This document shows positions 1 through 11,783 of a DNA stretch of 64,000 nt, piece after piece. The position numbers were made by a program, and so were the translations under genes. The stretch is from Cheilinus undulatus (Eukaryota > Chordata > Actinopteri > Labriformes > Labridae). How positions within the stretch are numbered: the stretch's first letter is position 1; each line of letters opens with the position of its first letter. The notes below the pieces were generated by a model. That model was not told the origin of the DNA, ran no database searches, and saw nothing but the letters and a program-made list of their open reading frames with translations. The DNA lies in contig NC_054877.1 in the NCBI RefSeq assembly GCF_018320785.1, forward strand, positions 19,202,329-19,266,328, given 5' to 3'.

Positions 1-425
1 ACTGTGTCTTACATATTATTGCTGTCAAGTCAGAATCATGAGTCTCCAGTTTGGGCCTGTTTTATTTATTTACGTGGTCATTTTTAGGCTGTGCTCATGG
101 ACCCCCTAAAAAGAACTATTTTTCATAAAAACAAAGAAGATTCCAATAGCTCCATTTTGAAAGTACAATCTAGTCATGCTATTGTAGACTAGGGTTGGCA
201 TACAGATGTATCTATAGTAACAACTTCCAGAGCTGAAAAATGAAGCCAGTGAGGTAACAAGAAATCTAGTTCCTCAAGTGTCAACTTGAGGGTGGTTGCA
301 CAAGCCCCTGAAGTCACACGTCAAGTCAAATGCTAATTTTTTCTGCAAAAATAAATTTGAACAGGTCAAACATAAACAGGAACACACTGTATGTCTGACT
401 TTTCTTAAAATACACTCAATCACTC
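1..425. other. colec12 intron 2, unannotated
   Basis: AT-rich intronic sequence; nothing recognised. Confidence 0.4.
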
Positions 426-650
426 AAATGGAAGAAGTTTGGCACAAGTAGGACACTTCAAAGAGCTGGTCAAACCAAGCAATCGGGGAGAAAGGCCTTA
501 GTAAGAGAAAGACCAAGAACACTATGACTAGGCCCCAAAGATCCTGAAGGACAACCATCACTGCAGCCCTCCACTGATCTGGGCTTTATGGCAGAGTGGC
601 TGGATAAAAGCCTCTCCTCAGTTTAAAACACATGAAAGCACACACTAAGT
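426..650 (+). mobile_element. Tc1-like transposase fragment
   Basis: GGGGAGAAAGGCCTTAGTAA, CCATCACTGCAGC and GGGCTTTATGGCAGAGTGGC correspond to the transposase region of the family at 30363-31671. Frame is broken; the ends are missing. Confidence 0.65.
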
Positions 651-745
651 CATCTGATTTTTTTACCCTGACTTGGCTTGGACTTTTTATCGCCAGTTCA
701 TAAGCACAATTTCTGCATGAAGTTTTGCATGGAGTTTCAATGCCA

Positions 746-1659
746 GTAGTTCTCAACTGATCCAACCTCAAGACCCACCAACAATTCCTTGTGAGAAACT
801 GCGTCCCAAATCTTTCACCCGATCAGATTTATTCAATGAAACTATCCTGTCTGGGCATCAGACAGTACTTTGTTAGGTCACTCTTATCAAAGTAATAAAT
901 CATGCTCTTTGCAAACATAGCCTTTTCCAAAATGTAACAGAATTACCTTTTTATTGGTAAATTTAGTGATGTGCATGGGCACACTGAACTAAACCAACTG
1001 GAAAGTAATGTTAGACTTCAAAGCTAGGCAATGATGTGCACAAATGTCAGAATGCCAGACAATAAAACAGAAAAAACTGAGACGCCTTTAATGGAAAATA
1101 ATAACATAATTGTGAAAAGTGGCAAAAAAGAAGCAAAAACTGGCAAAAGTGGGTATAAATTGGCAAAAAGAAGTGGCAAACATGAGTGAAAAGCAACTAC
1201 AGAAGGTAAAAAAATGGCAAAAATGGCATATAAATGCAAAAAAGTGGCAAAAATGGACATAAAGTGGCAAAACAATGGAAAAATTGGGTCAGAATGGCAA
1301 AAGAGTAGCATTAATGGGTGAAAAACATCAAAACTGGCAAAAAAAGTGGCAAAAACAGCAAACAGGCTAGAAATGGCAAAAAAGAAGTCAAGTGTTGGGA
1401 AGGAGTTAAAAGAAGCACAAATAAATAGTTTTGACATTAGACCCAATAATAGTTTTAAACATTATTCAGGAACCAAATGAGGTAGCAGTTAGCCAAGACG
1501 CTAGCACCAATGCTACACATCCAACACATATTGATATTGTCAGTAAATCACAACTGGAAGGGCCCATTCTCTGGGTTTTTCAGGGGCTGAAACCAATTCT
1601 GTGGGCAGCCCTGACCCTGCGACCCACTTTTGGGTCCCGACCCACCAGTTGAGAACCAC
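746..1659. mobile_element. hAT-like non-autonomous element with internal minisatellite
   Basis: The left end CAGTAGTTCTCAACTGATCC and right end CCGACCCACCAGTTGAGAACC form an inverted pair of the CAGTGGTTCTCAAC type. At 1080-1400 it carries a degenerate array of AGTGGCAAAAATGG-like units. A truncated relative with the same flanks is at 41140-42330. Confidence 0.65.
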
Positions 1660-1664
1660 TAATC

Positions 1665-1850
1665 TATGCCATTTTTCCCATTTGGGGGTCAGAGGGTGGC
1701 TGAAGCCAGTCCCAGCTGTCACAAGGCACCCTGGACTGATCAGTTAATCACAGGGACACACTCACACCTACGGGCAACTAAGAGACAACGATCATCCTAA
1801 CAAGCATATTTTTGGACTGTGTGAGGAGGCGTGAGTACATGAAGAGAACT
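1665..1850. repeat. dispersed teleost repeat fragment
   Basis: CCAGTCCCAGCTGTCACAAG, CACCCTGGACTGATCAGTTA, CACACCTACGGGCAACTAAG, then AACAAGCATATTTTTGGACT match a very common fish repeat; the second copy is at 22905-23090. Family name not assigned. Confidence 0.55.
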
Positions 1851-3439
1851 CATGCATGCACAGTCAGAAATGCAAACTTGAAACAGAGAGACAAGAATTT
1901 GAGGCAAGCTAGAGAGGGTGATAATGTGTTTATCATGTGACCAGTCAGCAACTCTGCAACTGTTTTGATGGTACAAAAGCAGTGCGACTAATGAAGGTAA
2001 AAGTCTGTCATTATAGCATTGGATGCATCTTTGCTTCACAGCCATCCTGGACATCTTATTAAGAGTAAGGATGAAAAGATAGAGGAAGTGGTAATGGGGG
2101 AAAGAAGAACACGCTTTTACCAACTGTGGCTCAGCGTTAGTTAGCTCACAGTTACGCAACTGAAATACAAAAGCAGAGAAACAGGTCGAACTTATAAAAG
2201 GATGTAGAGGGGGGAAAAAAAGTCCAATGAGGTCCAGCTGTATTTCATTTGGCCTTCGAGTCAGTCAAAGAGAAAAAAAATCTCAACACTTATTCCCTTA
2301 TTCCATGTACCTGCTATTAGACTAGCTGCATGCACCGTCTCACTCCTAGCTGGCAGTGGAAACTTCCATGGCACCACAAAGAAACTCTGTACAGACTAAA
2401 CTTCACTTTGTGTGAAGACTCTTTGTGCAGAGTGTTAATATGTGTTATATACAGTAACAGGGAGGTGACCACAGGAATTCTTTCACTTCACAGCCTTCCT
2501 TTTACTGTAAAAATAAAAGACAAATATGGTCAAAAAACAGTAGTCCCAATCCCCCTGGATGGAGTGTGACAGATTATAATGCTGCCAAATGTACACATCT
2601 GTCTGATATTTCCAGAGAGAACAGTGATTGTTTCTTTTAAGTGGTTACACTACTGTTAGCTGTTCATTTTCAAACGTACCAGCTGTCAAAACTGCAGCTA
2701 AATCCTGCTGCGGTTCTAATTACTACATTTTCTTTTATCAGCATGAAGCAAATAGGTTTATGAATGATTTCCCAACAGCCTACCATCAACCACACAAAAA
2801 TTCATTCATCATACATAAATTGGATTGCTGAGGATGAAAAAAAACTGTTGAATGGTGAATGTTCTTTCCTTTTTGTCCTAATTCTAATGGCTATTTTGCC
2901 TTATTACTGCTACTTACTTGCATGAAAATACCAAATAACATGTAGTTTAGAGCATTAGACTTGATGCCACTATTTAAAAGTAGGATTTAAAATCGAAGAA
3001 CCCATAAAAATCTAATTACACATGATGTACATTTATGATGGCTCTTTATGCATGTTGCATTTTTGTATAATTTCACATGCTTTTAACCTGTTTTTCACTA
3101 CCTTTTTTCCTCATGACCCCTAAAGATGATGGACTGACTTGACTTGACTTTAGTGGTGACACAACCTCTAAGCAGGTCAACCAAAGAGATTTTTCCTTTA
3201 TGGGTTCATAGCCTGCTATTTAGAGGTTGTTCAGAGGCCTGCAGAAGTGACAGTGACCAGTGCCTCAATTGAAAAAAGTAAAAACTAGAAAAAAAGGTGA
3301 ACAAGTCTACAGCCTATGGCAACTGCTAATAAACTTAGCACAAAAGGTAAGCACATTTGTGTTTGGTAGATTATTTTTTTGTTATTACAATGTTTTTTGG
3401 TTGGAAAGTCTGTTTATTACCCTTTTAAATGGTGCCTCT
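1851..3439. other. colec12 intron 2, unannotated
   Basis: No exon, RNA gene or clear transposon seen. Confidence 0.4.
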
Positions 3440-4260
3440 TTTGTAAGGAACATGCATTTGTAAGATGAGCAGCAGAGCGGAGTATGTGGGTTGGGCCCAT
3501 GAAAATGTGCCAAATCTTCTCTGGCAATGCTAAACAGCTTATTTTACTGTTTCTACAGACTCTTGTGAGCTTCTGGTACCCCATGGTGCTGACAATAAGG
3601 TGCCTGATTGGCACATGTTATGTTTAGCGATGAGTCCAGATTCTGCCTACAGCAGTTGGATCATGGAGTCAAAGTGTAGAGGAGATGTGAAGAACACTAT
3701 GTTGATAGCTGCACCCATAGAGTAACATCTTTGGGTGGAGGCAGTGTGATGGTGTGGGATGGTATCTCCCTCACTGGAAAAACATTGGTTTGTCATCAAA
3801 TCTCAATGCAGAGAGATATCCAGATGAAATTCTGCAATCTGTGGCAATCCCATTTCTCCACAGTCTGGGACCAGACTCTACTTCCAAGATGACAACTCTT
3901 GTCCCCACAGAGGGGGGTTTATCAGAGACTACCTCTAGAATTTGGGAGTGGAGAGGATGGAATGTCCTGCCAGCAGTCCTGACCTCAACCCCACTGAACA
4001 CTTGTGGGATCAGCTTGGGCGTGATGAATACAACCACACTGGCTGACTTGTGACAAAGGCAGATTGAAGAATGGGATGGTGACCAGCATGAGAAGGAGGT
4101 GCCAGGATGTTGTGGCTGTGTATGGTTCTTCCACAAGCTACCAAGGCTCCTGTTTGTTAAACGAATAAATTGTTAAATTTCCAGTACGTCTTGTTTCTCC
4201 AGACTTTAATCATCCAATCCACTAAACAACACCAAACAATGGCAGAATGAGCTCTTGAGA
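3440..4260 (+). pseudogene. Tc1-like transposase remnant
   Basis: Several frames together show Tc1 transposase: MFSDESRFCLQQLDHGVKV (about 3618), then GGGSVMVWDGISLTGKT (about 3735). The SPDLNPxEHxWDxLG box is frameshifted at about 3975-4020. Stops and frameshifts throughout; the 3' end (AATACGTCTTGTTTCT-like) is recognisable to about 4260. Terminal inverted repeats were not found. Confidence 0.7.
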
Positions 4261-4734
4261 AGATTTGGCAAATTGACCCACATACTCAGCTCTACTGCTC
4301 TTCCTACAAATGCATGTTCATTACAAATGTGACACCATTTAAAAGGGAAATTAACAGGCTTTCCAATGGTATAAGATGTATTACCAAAAAGTATTGTTAC
4401 AACAAAGAAATAATCTACAAAACACTTATTTCTTTGCTTTTTGTGTTAGGTTATAATCAAGCTAAAATCCTCATATCTACAGGCCTTGCATGCAGATGTT
4501 TAGCAACTCTTTCAGTCAAAGTTTCCACCTTATATTTCAGTGTTGACCTGCTGGAGAATATAATGTTAGTATTAAAAAAAAATTTAAAGTACAGCTGAGG
4601 CCAGTGCAGAAGTCAGTGGAACCGAGAACAACCACCTGGTGGTTAAATGGCCACTCCAAGTACAAAACTGATTGACAAAGAGAAAGTACATGTTGGTCAG
4701 GGATGAGAACCTTGGTGTTTTTTTTTTTGACTAG

Positions 4735-6145
4735 TGTAATTCAATAAAATCTTATAAGCAAAGGATGAACACCAGGCCCAAAGACCCTGACCTTTAGCCT
4801 CACATATCTAATCAGTACAGACATGAGTCAGAGTGGATATTTGTGCAAAGTTTGATAAACATCTCTCAAAGTGTGCTAGAGGTATTGCATTTACAAACAA
4901 GTGATACACATGAGGTCTAATGGCCTTAGACCCCCAGGGAACTCTATATAGATAAGAACAGCTGGCAGGTAAAATGTAGCCATTATTTGAATGTATTGAT
5001 TTTTATAAACATTGCTGATCAAGAGAAGCAACCTAACCACCGAGAAAAACAGCTCATTAACAACAGAAAGAGAACTATATCACTGTTGGATGATGATCTG
5101 TCATACTCAAAATCATCCTAGGACTCATCACTCTTTCCTGACACTCCCCCAACATCATATAAATACATAATTACATAATATATGTATTTTATCATATACC
5201 ATATAGATACATAAATTCTTCTTCACTCAAAGCATTGAGCAAATCTATTAAAATTTCACACTTTGTCTTTTTTTGCCAGTTGTTTCCGAGGTGAAGGTTG
5301 ATCTATGACCTATGATAGGCAGTGCAACGATAGACGGACATCTTTTTCATAGCAATATCTATTGTGTATCTTCTGGTATGAAATAAAACAGAGGGAAAAT
5401 GAATGTTTTTTTGAGGTAAATCATACCCCAAAGGCTGTTCTTGGTGTAAATGGACATTTACAAAATTTGGACTCATGCAAAAAAAGAAGCATGACACCAG
5501 GTGCCAAGTTTTAGGAAAAGTCAGGAGACTTCAAAATTATATTAATACAAACAAAGATACAATTAAAGAACAGCTTCAGGTCAGGTTTCCCAGATGGTGG
5601 TTATAGTGTTAGACCTATGACGTCTAAAGTCAAATCAGAACATCCTTGAGTCAGAGTGAACATTTGCGCAAAGTCTGACGAAAATCCTTAAAAGTCTTTA
5701 AAAGCAAGGAACAAACATTAGACCCAATGGCCTCTGAAGTAGGACTTCATCGATTATTCATTAAATCCTTGGTTTAGTGTAGAAAAGTGCGCAAAGTTTA
5801 AAGAAAATCTGTCAAAGTGGTATTGAGATATTGCATTTACAAGCAAAGGCCTTAACAAAACCAGCGGTTCTCAAATAGTGTGGCAAGGCACACTGGTGTC
5901 CCTAGAGGCAAGTCTAGATGTGCCTTGAAAATTTAAGTTTGGTAAAAACAAAAAATCCTCAAAGCCTCTTTGAGATATTGGACTCACAGGCAAGGAATTA
6001 ACATGAGGCCGAATGGCCTTTGACCCATTAAGTGATTTAAATCACTGAGTCAGAGTTGCCATTGTGCAAAATATGAAGAAAATCCCTCAAGGCCTTCTTG
6101 AGATATTTAATTCTCAAGCTCAAGGATAAATATGAGGCCTGTGAC
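4735..6145. repeat. array of diverged ~130-bp repeats
   Basis: Blocks such as GAGTCAGAGTGGATATTTGT, GCAAAGTTTGAAGAAAATC, CTCAAAG..TTGAGATATT and GCATTTACAAGCAA recur at about 4826, 5645, 5770, 5955 and 6045 in the same order. This is a known type of low-copy tandem repeat in fish genomes. A hAT-like end (CAGCGGTTCTCAAATAG, 5862) appears inserted. Confidence 0.6.
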
Positions 6146-7470
6146 CTTAACATTAAACTTTTGGTCTTTAAAATCAAACCGGTTGGTTCTTTTCTTATGA
6201 AAATCACAGATTTGATAGATTGTATCTGTAATGTCTCTTTTGTACAGCTTCAAGAAAACTAAAACGTAGCTGTATGACTTCATGCTTTACACCACATAAG
6301 AAGTTAAACTCAGCTAACGATGTACATACGTATACTGTGGTCATGGTGCCCCCCACTGGCCTTAAAGCTACCCCTTTATTAATGGTCACTGACAGGAACG
6401 TTAACAAGTAAACACTCCAACAGGGGAAGTTACCACTGAGACAAATTACTGAGACATTAGGCTCCTTGAATTGCTGAGCTAGCCTAGCATGCCTAAGCCA
6501 TGTTTTCTCACATGCAGGTTTATGGCACTTTAAATTGGGCCCCGGTCCTCTAAAACATCTGGATCTTATTAAAGCGGAGCCCAATCAAAGGACACATGCA
6601 AACATGTGATATATCATCCCTTCATGCCAAGCAACAGAAGAAGAAAAAGGGGCACAGGTTTTACATTTTGTTACCGTGGGGCTACTTTGGGGTGTTTTTA
6701 AAAAGCCTTGTCAGCATTCCTTTAAATGATGAGTTGGCGGTGGCTTACAGGCAGGGATCTGCATATTCAGTTGTTTAAAGAAGAATAACATGAGGATCCC
6801 TGCATGTCTGAACAGGATGGCAAGCCCGCACTATGCACAGAGACATATGCACTGATAAAGCTGACCATGCTGAACATAGTCCTATGAAGACTAGAACATA
6901 AACAGCATACTGAGATTAACAGCACAATGTGGACATCTTCCTCAGCATGCTACCATATAGATGTGCAAGAACTTAAGAGTTTGTGCAAATACCACCAGAG
7001 AAGAAAGGTTGTGTTTTTCTTTCTTTACCATTTACCTTTCTCTAAGGAAATGTAAATGGTTTTTGAGGAGGCTGAAACTGTTTCTTAACCCTTAAAACAA
7101 TCAAGTAAACAACAACAATAGCTTTCATCCATAATTGCTGTACTTTCCCTTCTGCTTTCGGGCTGTCCAGTAACTCTGGAAGTTCTTGCAGTTTACAAAA
7201 TGACATGCTAGTATGCCTTTAACTTGCACTGGTTGCAAAATTCCGGACCCATCCCAATGTTATTTTTTCCCAGTATTTCTTTCAATAACACTCCTTTAAT
7301 GCTAACATTTTCTCTCATCTTTGACCACAGAAACAGGTCATATCATCTACACTGAATCAGTAGTTGGGTGCTAAGTGCCATCTGCTACTGACATTAATTT
7401 ATGCTCACTTAATTTGCTGCATGTTTGCTAATATTAGCCAATACCAATGTTAGGGGGGGAAATCATCAAG
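6146..7470. other. colec12 intron 2, unannotated
   Basis: No supported feature; the open frame on the minus strand at 6204-6584 has no recognisable domain. Confidence 0.4.
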
Positions 7471-7474
7471 AAAT

Positions 7475-7835
7475 GTCAATTCAGAGGGCACCAAATAGGA
7501 CAAACTGTCAAATTTTTTAAAATTAGAAGGAACCAAAGAGGGCAATTTTGTCCATTAAGTGGGCACTGAAGAGTGCAAATCATTGTATTTGTACATGAAG
7601 ATAGACACTAAAGACACTAAAGATAGCAAATTGTCTAATTATATCCATTTATAGAGCACTAAAGAAGGCAATTGTCAAATTTTGTACAATTAGAGGGAAA
7701 AAAAGAGGGAAAATCATCAAATTTTGTCGATGTAAAGGACACCAAAGAGGGTAACTGTCAAATTTGGTCCATTTAGAGGGCACCAATTAAAGCATGTTAA
7801 TAATTCTGAACATTTGGAGGGCAGCAAAAAGGCAT
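7475..7835. repeat. minisatellite, ~45-50 bp degenerate unit
   Basis: Variants of GAGGGCACCAAAGAGGGCAA followed by TTGTCAAATTTTGTCCATTT repeat about seven times. Confidence 0.75.
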
Positions 7836-10046
7836 CCAAAGGGGCACATTTGTTACATTTTTTTAAGCATTACTACATCAGGAAAAGCAATTCCCGCCCC
7901 CTCCTCTCTGTGAGTCCACCAGTGGTTCCTTGAGTGTTCACTGAAAGAAGACATGTCATGAAAAACCCAGTTTCAGTATTTATGCACATGCATTTGGGTA
8001 TCCGGAGTATAAAAACACCCACAAAATATGAATTGAGCCAACCCAATCAGTGATCCTCATATGTCTAAAACACGAAATATGACGATTCTTTCAGAATCTG
8101 CTCTTCTTGTGACATCACAATTAGTCACTGTAATAATACGCACCCCTAACCTGGTATCTCATCTGTACTCTTGATGGCACAGCCAATTTGACAGAGGGGT
8201 GGTTTGAGAAGGAGCTTGTTTGCAGAGAAACTGTTTAGAGTTGGTGTAAAAAACCTCCACTGGTGCTTGATCTATTTCATGTTATGACTAGTGCACAACA
8301 GAGGGGACTGTGTGAAAAGATGGGAAAGCAGTATGATATGCCATCTTTAAGATAAACAGGAAGAGCCCATGAAGCCCTGTTTACATCCATGTTAGTGCCT
8401 GTTTGGATAGCAGAAATAAGCGTGTTGAGAACATGGTACAAAAAATGGTATCAATAGTTGGTTTTGTATTTGTTAACATATTATGACTAATTGGCTAGTT
8501 ATGCATAAATGCAGCTAATAAAGGATGGGCTGGGTTAATTACATTGTTGACCACAATGTAGGATTTTATAAGACAGTTAAAGCCCACCTCAGCTTTTTGC
8601 CTGTGTTTTAGTTGGAATAGCATTTAGTGACCACCATAGCTGGGCCTCAGAGTTCTGCTTCAGACAACAAGGGAGGCATCACTGAGACTACAATGATGTT
8701 TGAAACAGTCTATGGTTGATGTGCCATTCAGAGTAGATGTTTATGCTGTTTAACATTAAAAGATGAGGTTTTCTCTTCAAAGTGTAGACAATGAATTTCC
8801 TTCAAGTAGGTTTCAGGGAGATTGTGCAATCTCAGAGAAACAATAGCAATGAAGAAGAGGTGCACTTTTTGATGAAAACATAGTGAAAGACAAACCTATA
8901 ATCCTTCAAAAGGGACAGGCCTTAGTGATCAGGTAAAACATTATGTTCTTGTTTAGTGTGCACACTTCAGATTTTATTTTTCAACATTATAAAGGCACAA
9001 ACAGAGCCTAATTGGGAGAGAAAACAGTTAGACGTCCTATTAAAGAGATTGAAACCCAATGAAGCGGTGGACATGGAGCTGATTAGATCTGGTTTTGTCA
9101 GCACATCTGTGCTTGGTTTAAAAAAGACAGACTATGACAAATGGCTCATATATCTTAATCTCCAGAGACTGACTTTTAAGCACGCAAGTGTGCCTCATAA
9201 ACAAAGCTGGGCCACCGTAATAAGAAGACTTTGTGGGGTAGGATTGGAAAAGAAGAGATTTTCTGTACCAGTCAGCGTTTTCAATTAAAGACTAAAATCC
9301 AGCCTCACAGCGTGTGTCGGACTGTGAAGGATGAGAGTGGGAGATAAATAGTTGAGTTGAAGTCAAGAAACGAACATTACTGACTGTGATGGAATTTGAA
9401 TTGTATTTTAGGTCCAACATGAACTGGCAAGCAGAGCTGGTGTTGGATTTTTTTTGTTTGTTTTTTATGTAATAGGGAATTAATATTCCCAGAGAAAGCT
9501 TTAAAATGCAACACAAGACAGGACCTACATCTGCTCTATGAAAGTCCAGCATATGCAGGAACAGTATGTACACTCATCCATACACACAAAGAACAAAACA
9601 CTCTTTACTAACTTATAATGCATCTTTTCTCCACTTTTTCACCTCTATGCCCACTCGTCATTTCTAATAAAGACTAAGCATGTTTTTTTGCGACAATAAG
9701 CTTAGGTGAGGTTGCAATTTTTAATACTCTGATACTTTTAGGGACTGACTGTTGTAAATGTAATAGCCTTGTGTTATTTTAACGATCAAATCAAATACGC
9801 AAGATTAGGAAAACATCTATATATTTCATGAGACAGGTGTGTAAGAGGGGAATCCATTGAAAATGCAAGTAAAATGCAAACTCTGCACAAATTGCAAAAT
9901 ACTGCATAGTGACAACAGTAATATCAACCATGTCAGTGTATTTGAAGCAATTTAGACTGAGTGCAGGAATTTTCTGCAATTTTTGATTATCAAAAATTTA
10001 AGGTAATCCAATATAGGGCACCCTGTTGTCATATTTTATGTATGAA
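7836..10046. other. colec12 intron 2, unannotated
   Basis: Nothing recognised. The 110-codon open frame at 8956-9288 is not a known protein and lies in AT-rich intron sequence. Confidence 0.4.
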
Positions 10047-11195
10047 ATACACAATATAGACAAAATTATTTGGCCACACCAGTTAATTACTGAATTCAGG
10101 TGTTGCAATTAGACCCGTTGCCACAATCAAAGCACCTAGCCATGCAGTCTCCATATACAAACATTTGGGAAACACAATGGGTCGTTCTGAAAAGCTCAGT
10201 GACTTTAACTGTGGTACTGTGATGGATGCCACCTTTGCAATAAGACAGTTTGTGAAATTCATCCCTGCTGGATATTCCACAGTCAACTGTTAGTGGTATT
10301 ATAGGAAAGTTGAAGCGTTTAGGAACAACAGCAACTCAGCCATGGAGGGAAAGACCCTGCAGGGTCAACAGGTGCTAAGGCGCATGGTGTGTAAAGGTTT
10401 CCAACGCTCTGCTGATACCGTAGATGACAATTCTGAACTTGCACAGGAATTACTGTAAACACAAAAGCTTCATGGAATGGGTTTCCTTGGCTGAGCAGCT
10501 ACATGAAAGCATCACACTACTAAGTCCAATGCCCAGTGTTGCAGGGAAAGGTGTAAAGTGCACCAACACTGGACTGCAAGCAGTGGAAACATGTTCTCTT
10601 TACGTTTGGCAGATGCTGGGAGATTGTTACCTGCCTGACTGCATTGTGCTAACTGTGAAGTTTGGTGGAAGAGGGATAATGGTATACAACTGTTTTTCAG
10701 GGTTCAGGCTAGGCCCCTTATCTCCAGTGAAGGACAGCCTTAATGCTTCAGCATACCAAGACATTTGGACAATCATATGCTTCCAACTTTGTGGCAATAG
10801 TTTGAGGAAGGCCCTTTTCTATTCCAACATGACTATGCCCCAGTGCACAAGAACTATAAAGACATGGAGTGATGAGTTTGGTGTGCAAGAACTTGACTGA
10901 CTATCACAGATCTCTGATATCAACCCAAAAGAGCACCTTCAGGGTGAACTGGGATGGAGATTGCGAGCAAGGCCTTCTCATCCAGCATCACTGTCTAACC
11001 TCAGAATGAATGGGCACAAATCCCCACAAAAACACTCCAAAATCTTGTGGAAAGCCTTCCCAGAAGAGTGGAGGATGTTATAGCTGCAAAATGGATGCCA
11101 ACTCCATGTTAAAGTACATGTATGTATTTTAGTACAATGTCATTGGTGTTGGTGCAACGGTTAGGCGGCCCAATACGTTGTTCCATATAGTGTAT
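10047..11195 (+). pseudogene. Tc1-like element with decayed transposase
   Basis: 1.15-kb element with inverted ends ATACACAATATAGACAAAAT and CCATATAGTGTAT. Transposase reads from MGRSEKLSDFNCGTV (10176), through PDCIVLTVKFGGRGIMV (about 10630) and GFRLGPLSPVKDSLNASAYQ, to NPKEHLQGELGWRLRARPS. Several frameshifts and stops mean it is inactive. The intact stretch at 10424-10900 is part of it, not a separate gene. Confidence 0.82.
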
Positions 11196-11729
11196 ATAAC
11201 ATAGGAGTAGTCCTTTTTTTAATTCATGAGGACACTAAAAGCAAAGCAAGGATGTTTTAGAGAAATATGTTTTCAGTTTAGTGCTGTGAGAAACCACGTT
11301 TATTCAGTATGTTGTATGCTTTGGTTATAATAATGATGAATGTAAAGTGAAGTTTTATTTTGTTGTCAAACCTTAAGTCTCTTAATCAAAAGCTAAGACA
11401 AAAAAAATGCAAGACTATAAATTTAAAGCAGTGCTAACAGTTATGCTCCTTCTACAAACCCATAGGGTGAACATAACTTTGCATTGACCAGCTGTCATCT
11501 GTTTTTATATGAAATATAATATTTACATCTAATATAAGGACAGTAATAAAAAAAAGGCTTTTTCTAACTTGACATTTTATTTACCATCATTCTCATCCAT
11601 GAATTCAGAAAAACATGGGAGCCATAAACTAACTTTATTGGCCTGTAGGAGGGCTACAGACCCCCTTGCTCATGTTCCAGTGATGGCATGTTGGAATTAG
11701 GTCATTTCACGTAAACCAGGAACATGTGA

Positions 11730-11733
<4 letters not shown>

Positions 11734-11781
<48 letters not shown>
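11734..11781 (+). repeat. (AG)n microsatellite
   Basis: About 23 AG units. Confidence 0.9.

Positions 11782-11783
<2 letters not shown>

Noticed and set aside
1024..1446. Minus-strand 140-codon open frame rich in His, Cys and Phe
   Set aside because: It is the antisense reading of the GTGGCAAAAATGG minisatellite; similar frames at 41247-41864 have the same cause.
8956..9288. 110-codon open frame as an exon or gene
   Set aside because: Not recognised as any family and no supporting splice sites that link it to colec12.
10424..10900. 158-codon open frame as a separate gene
   Set aside because: It is a fragment of the Tc1-like transposase at 10047-11195, with the catalytic domain broken on both sides.
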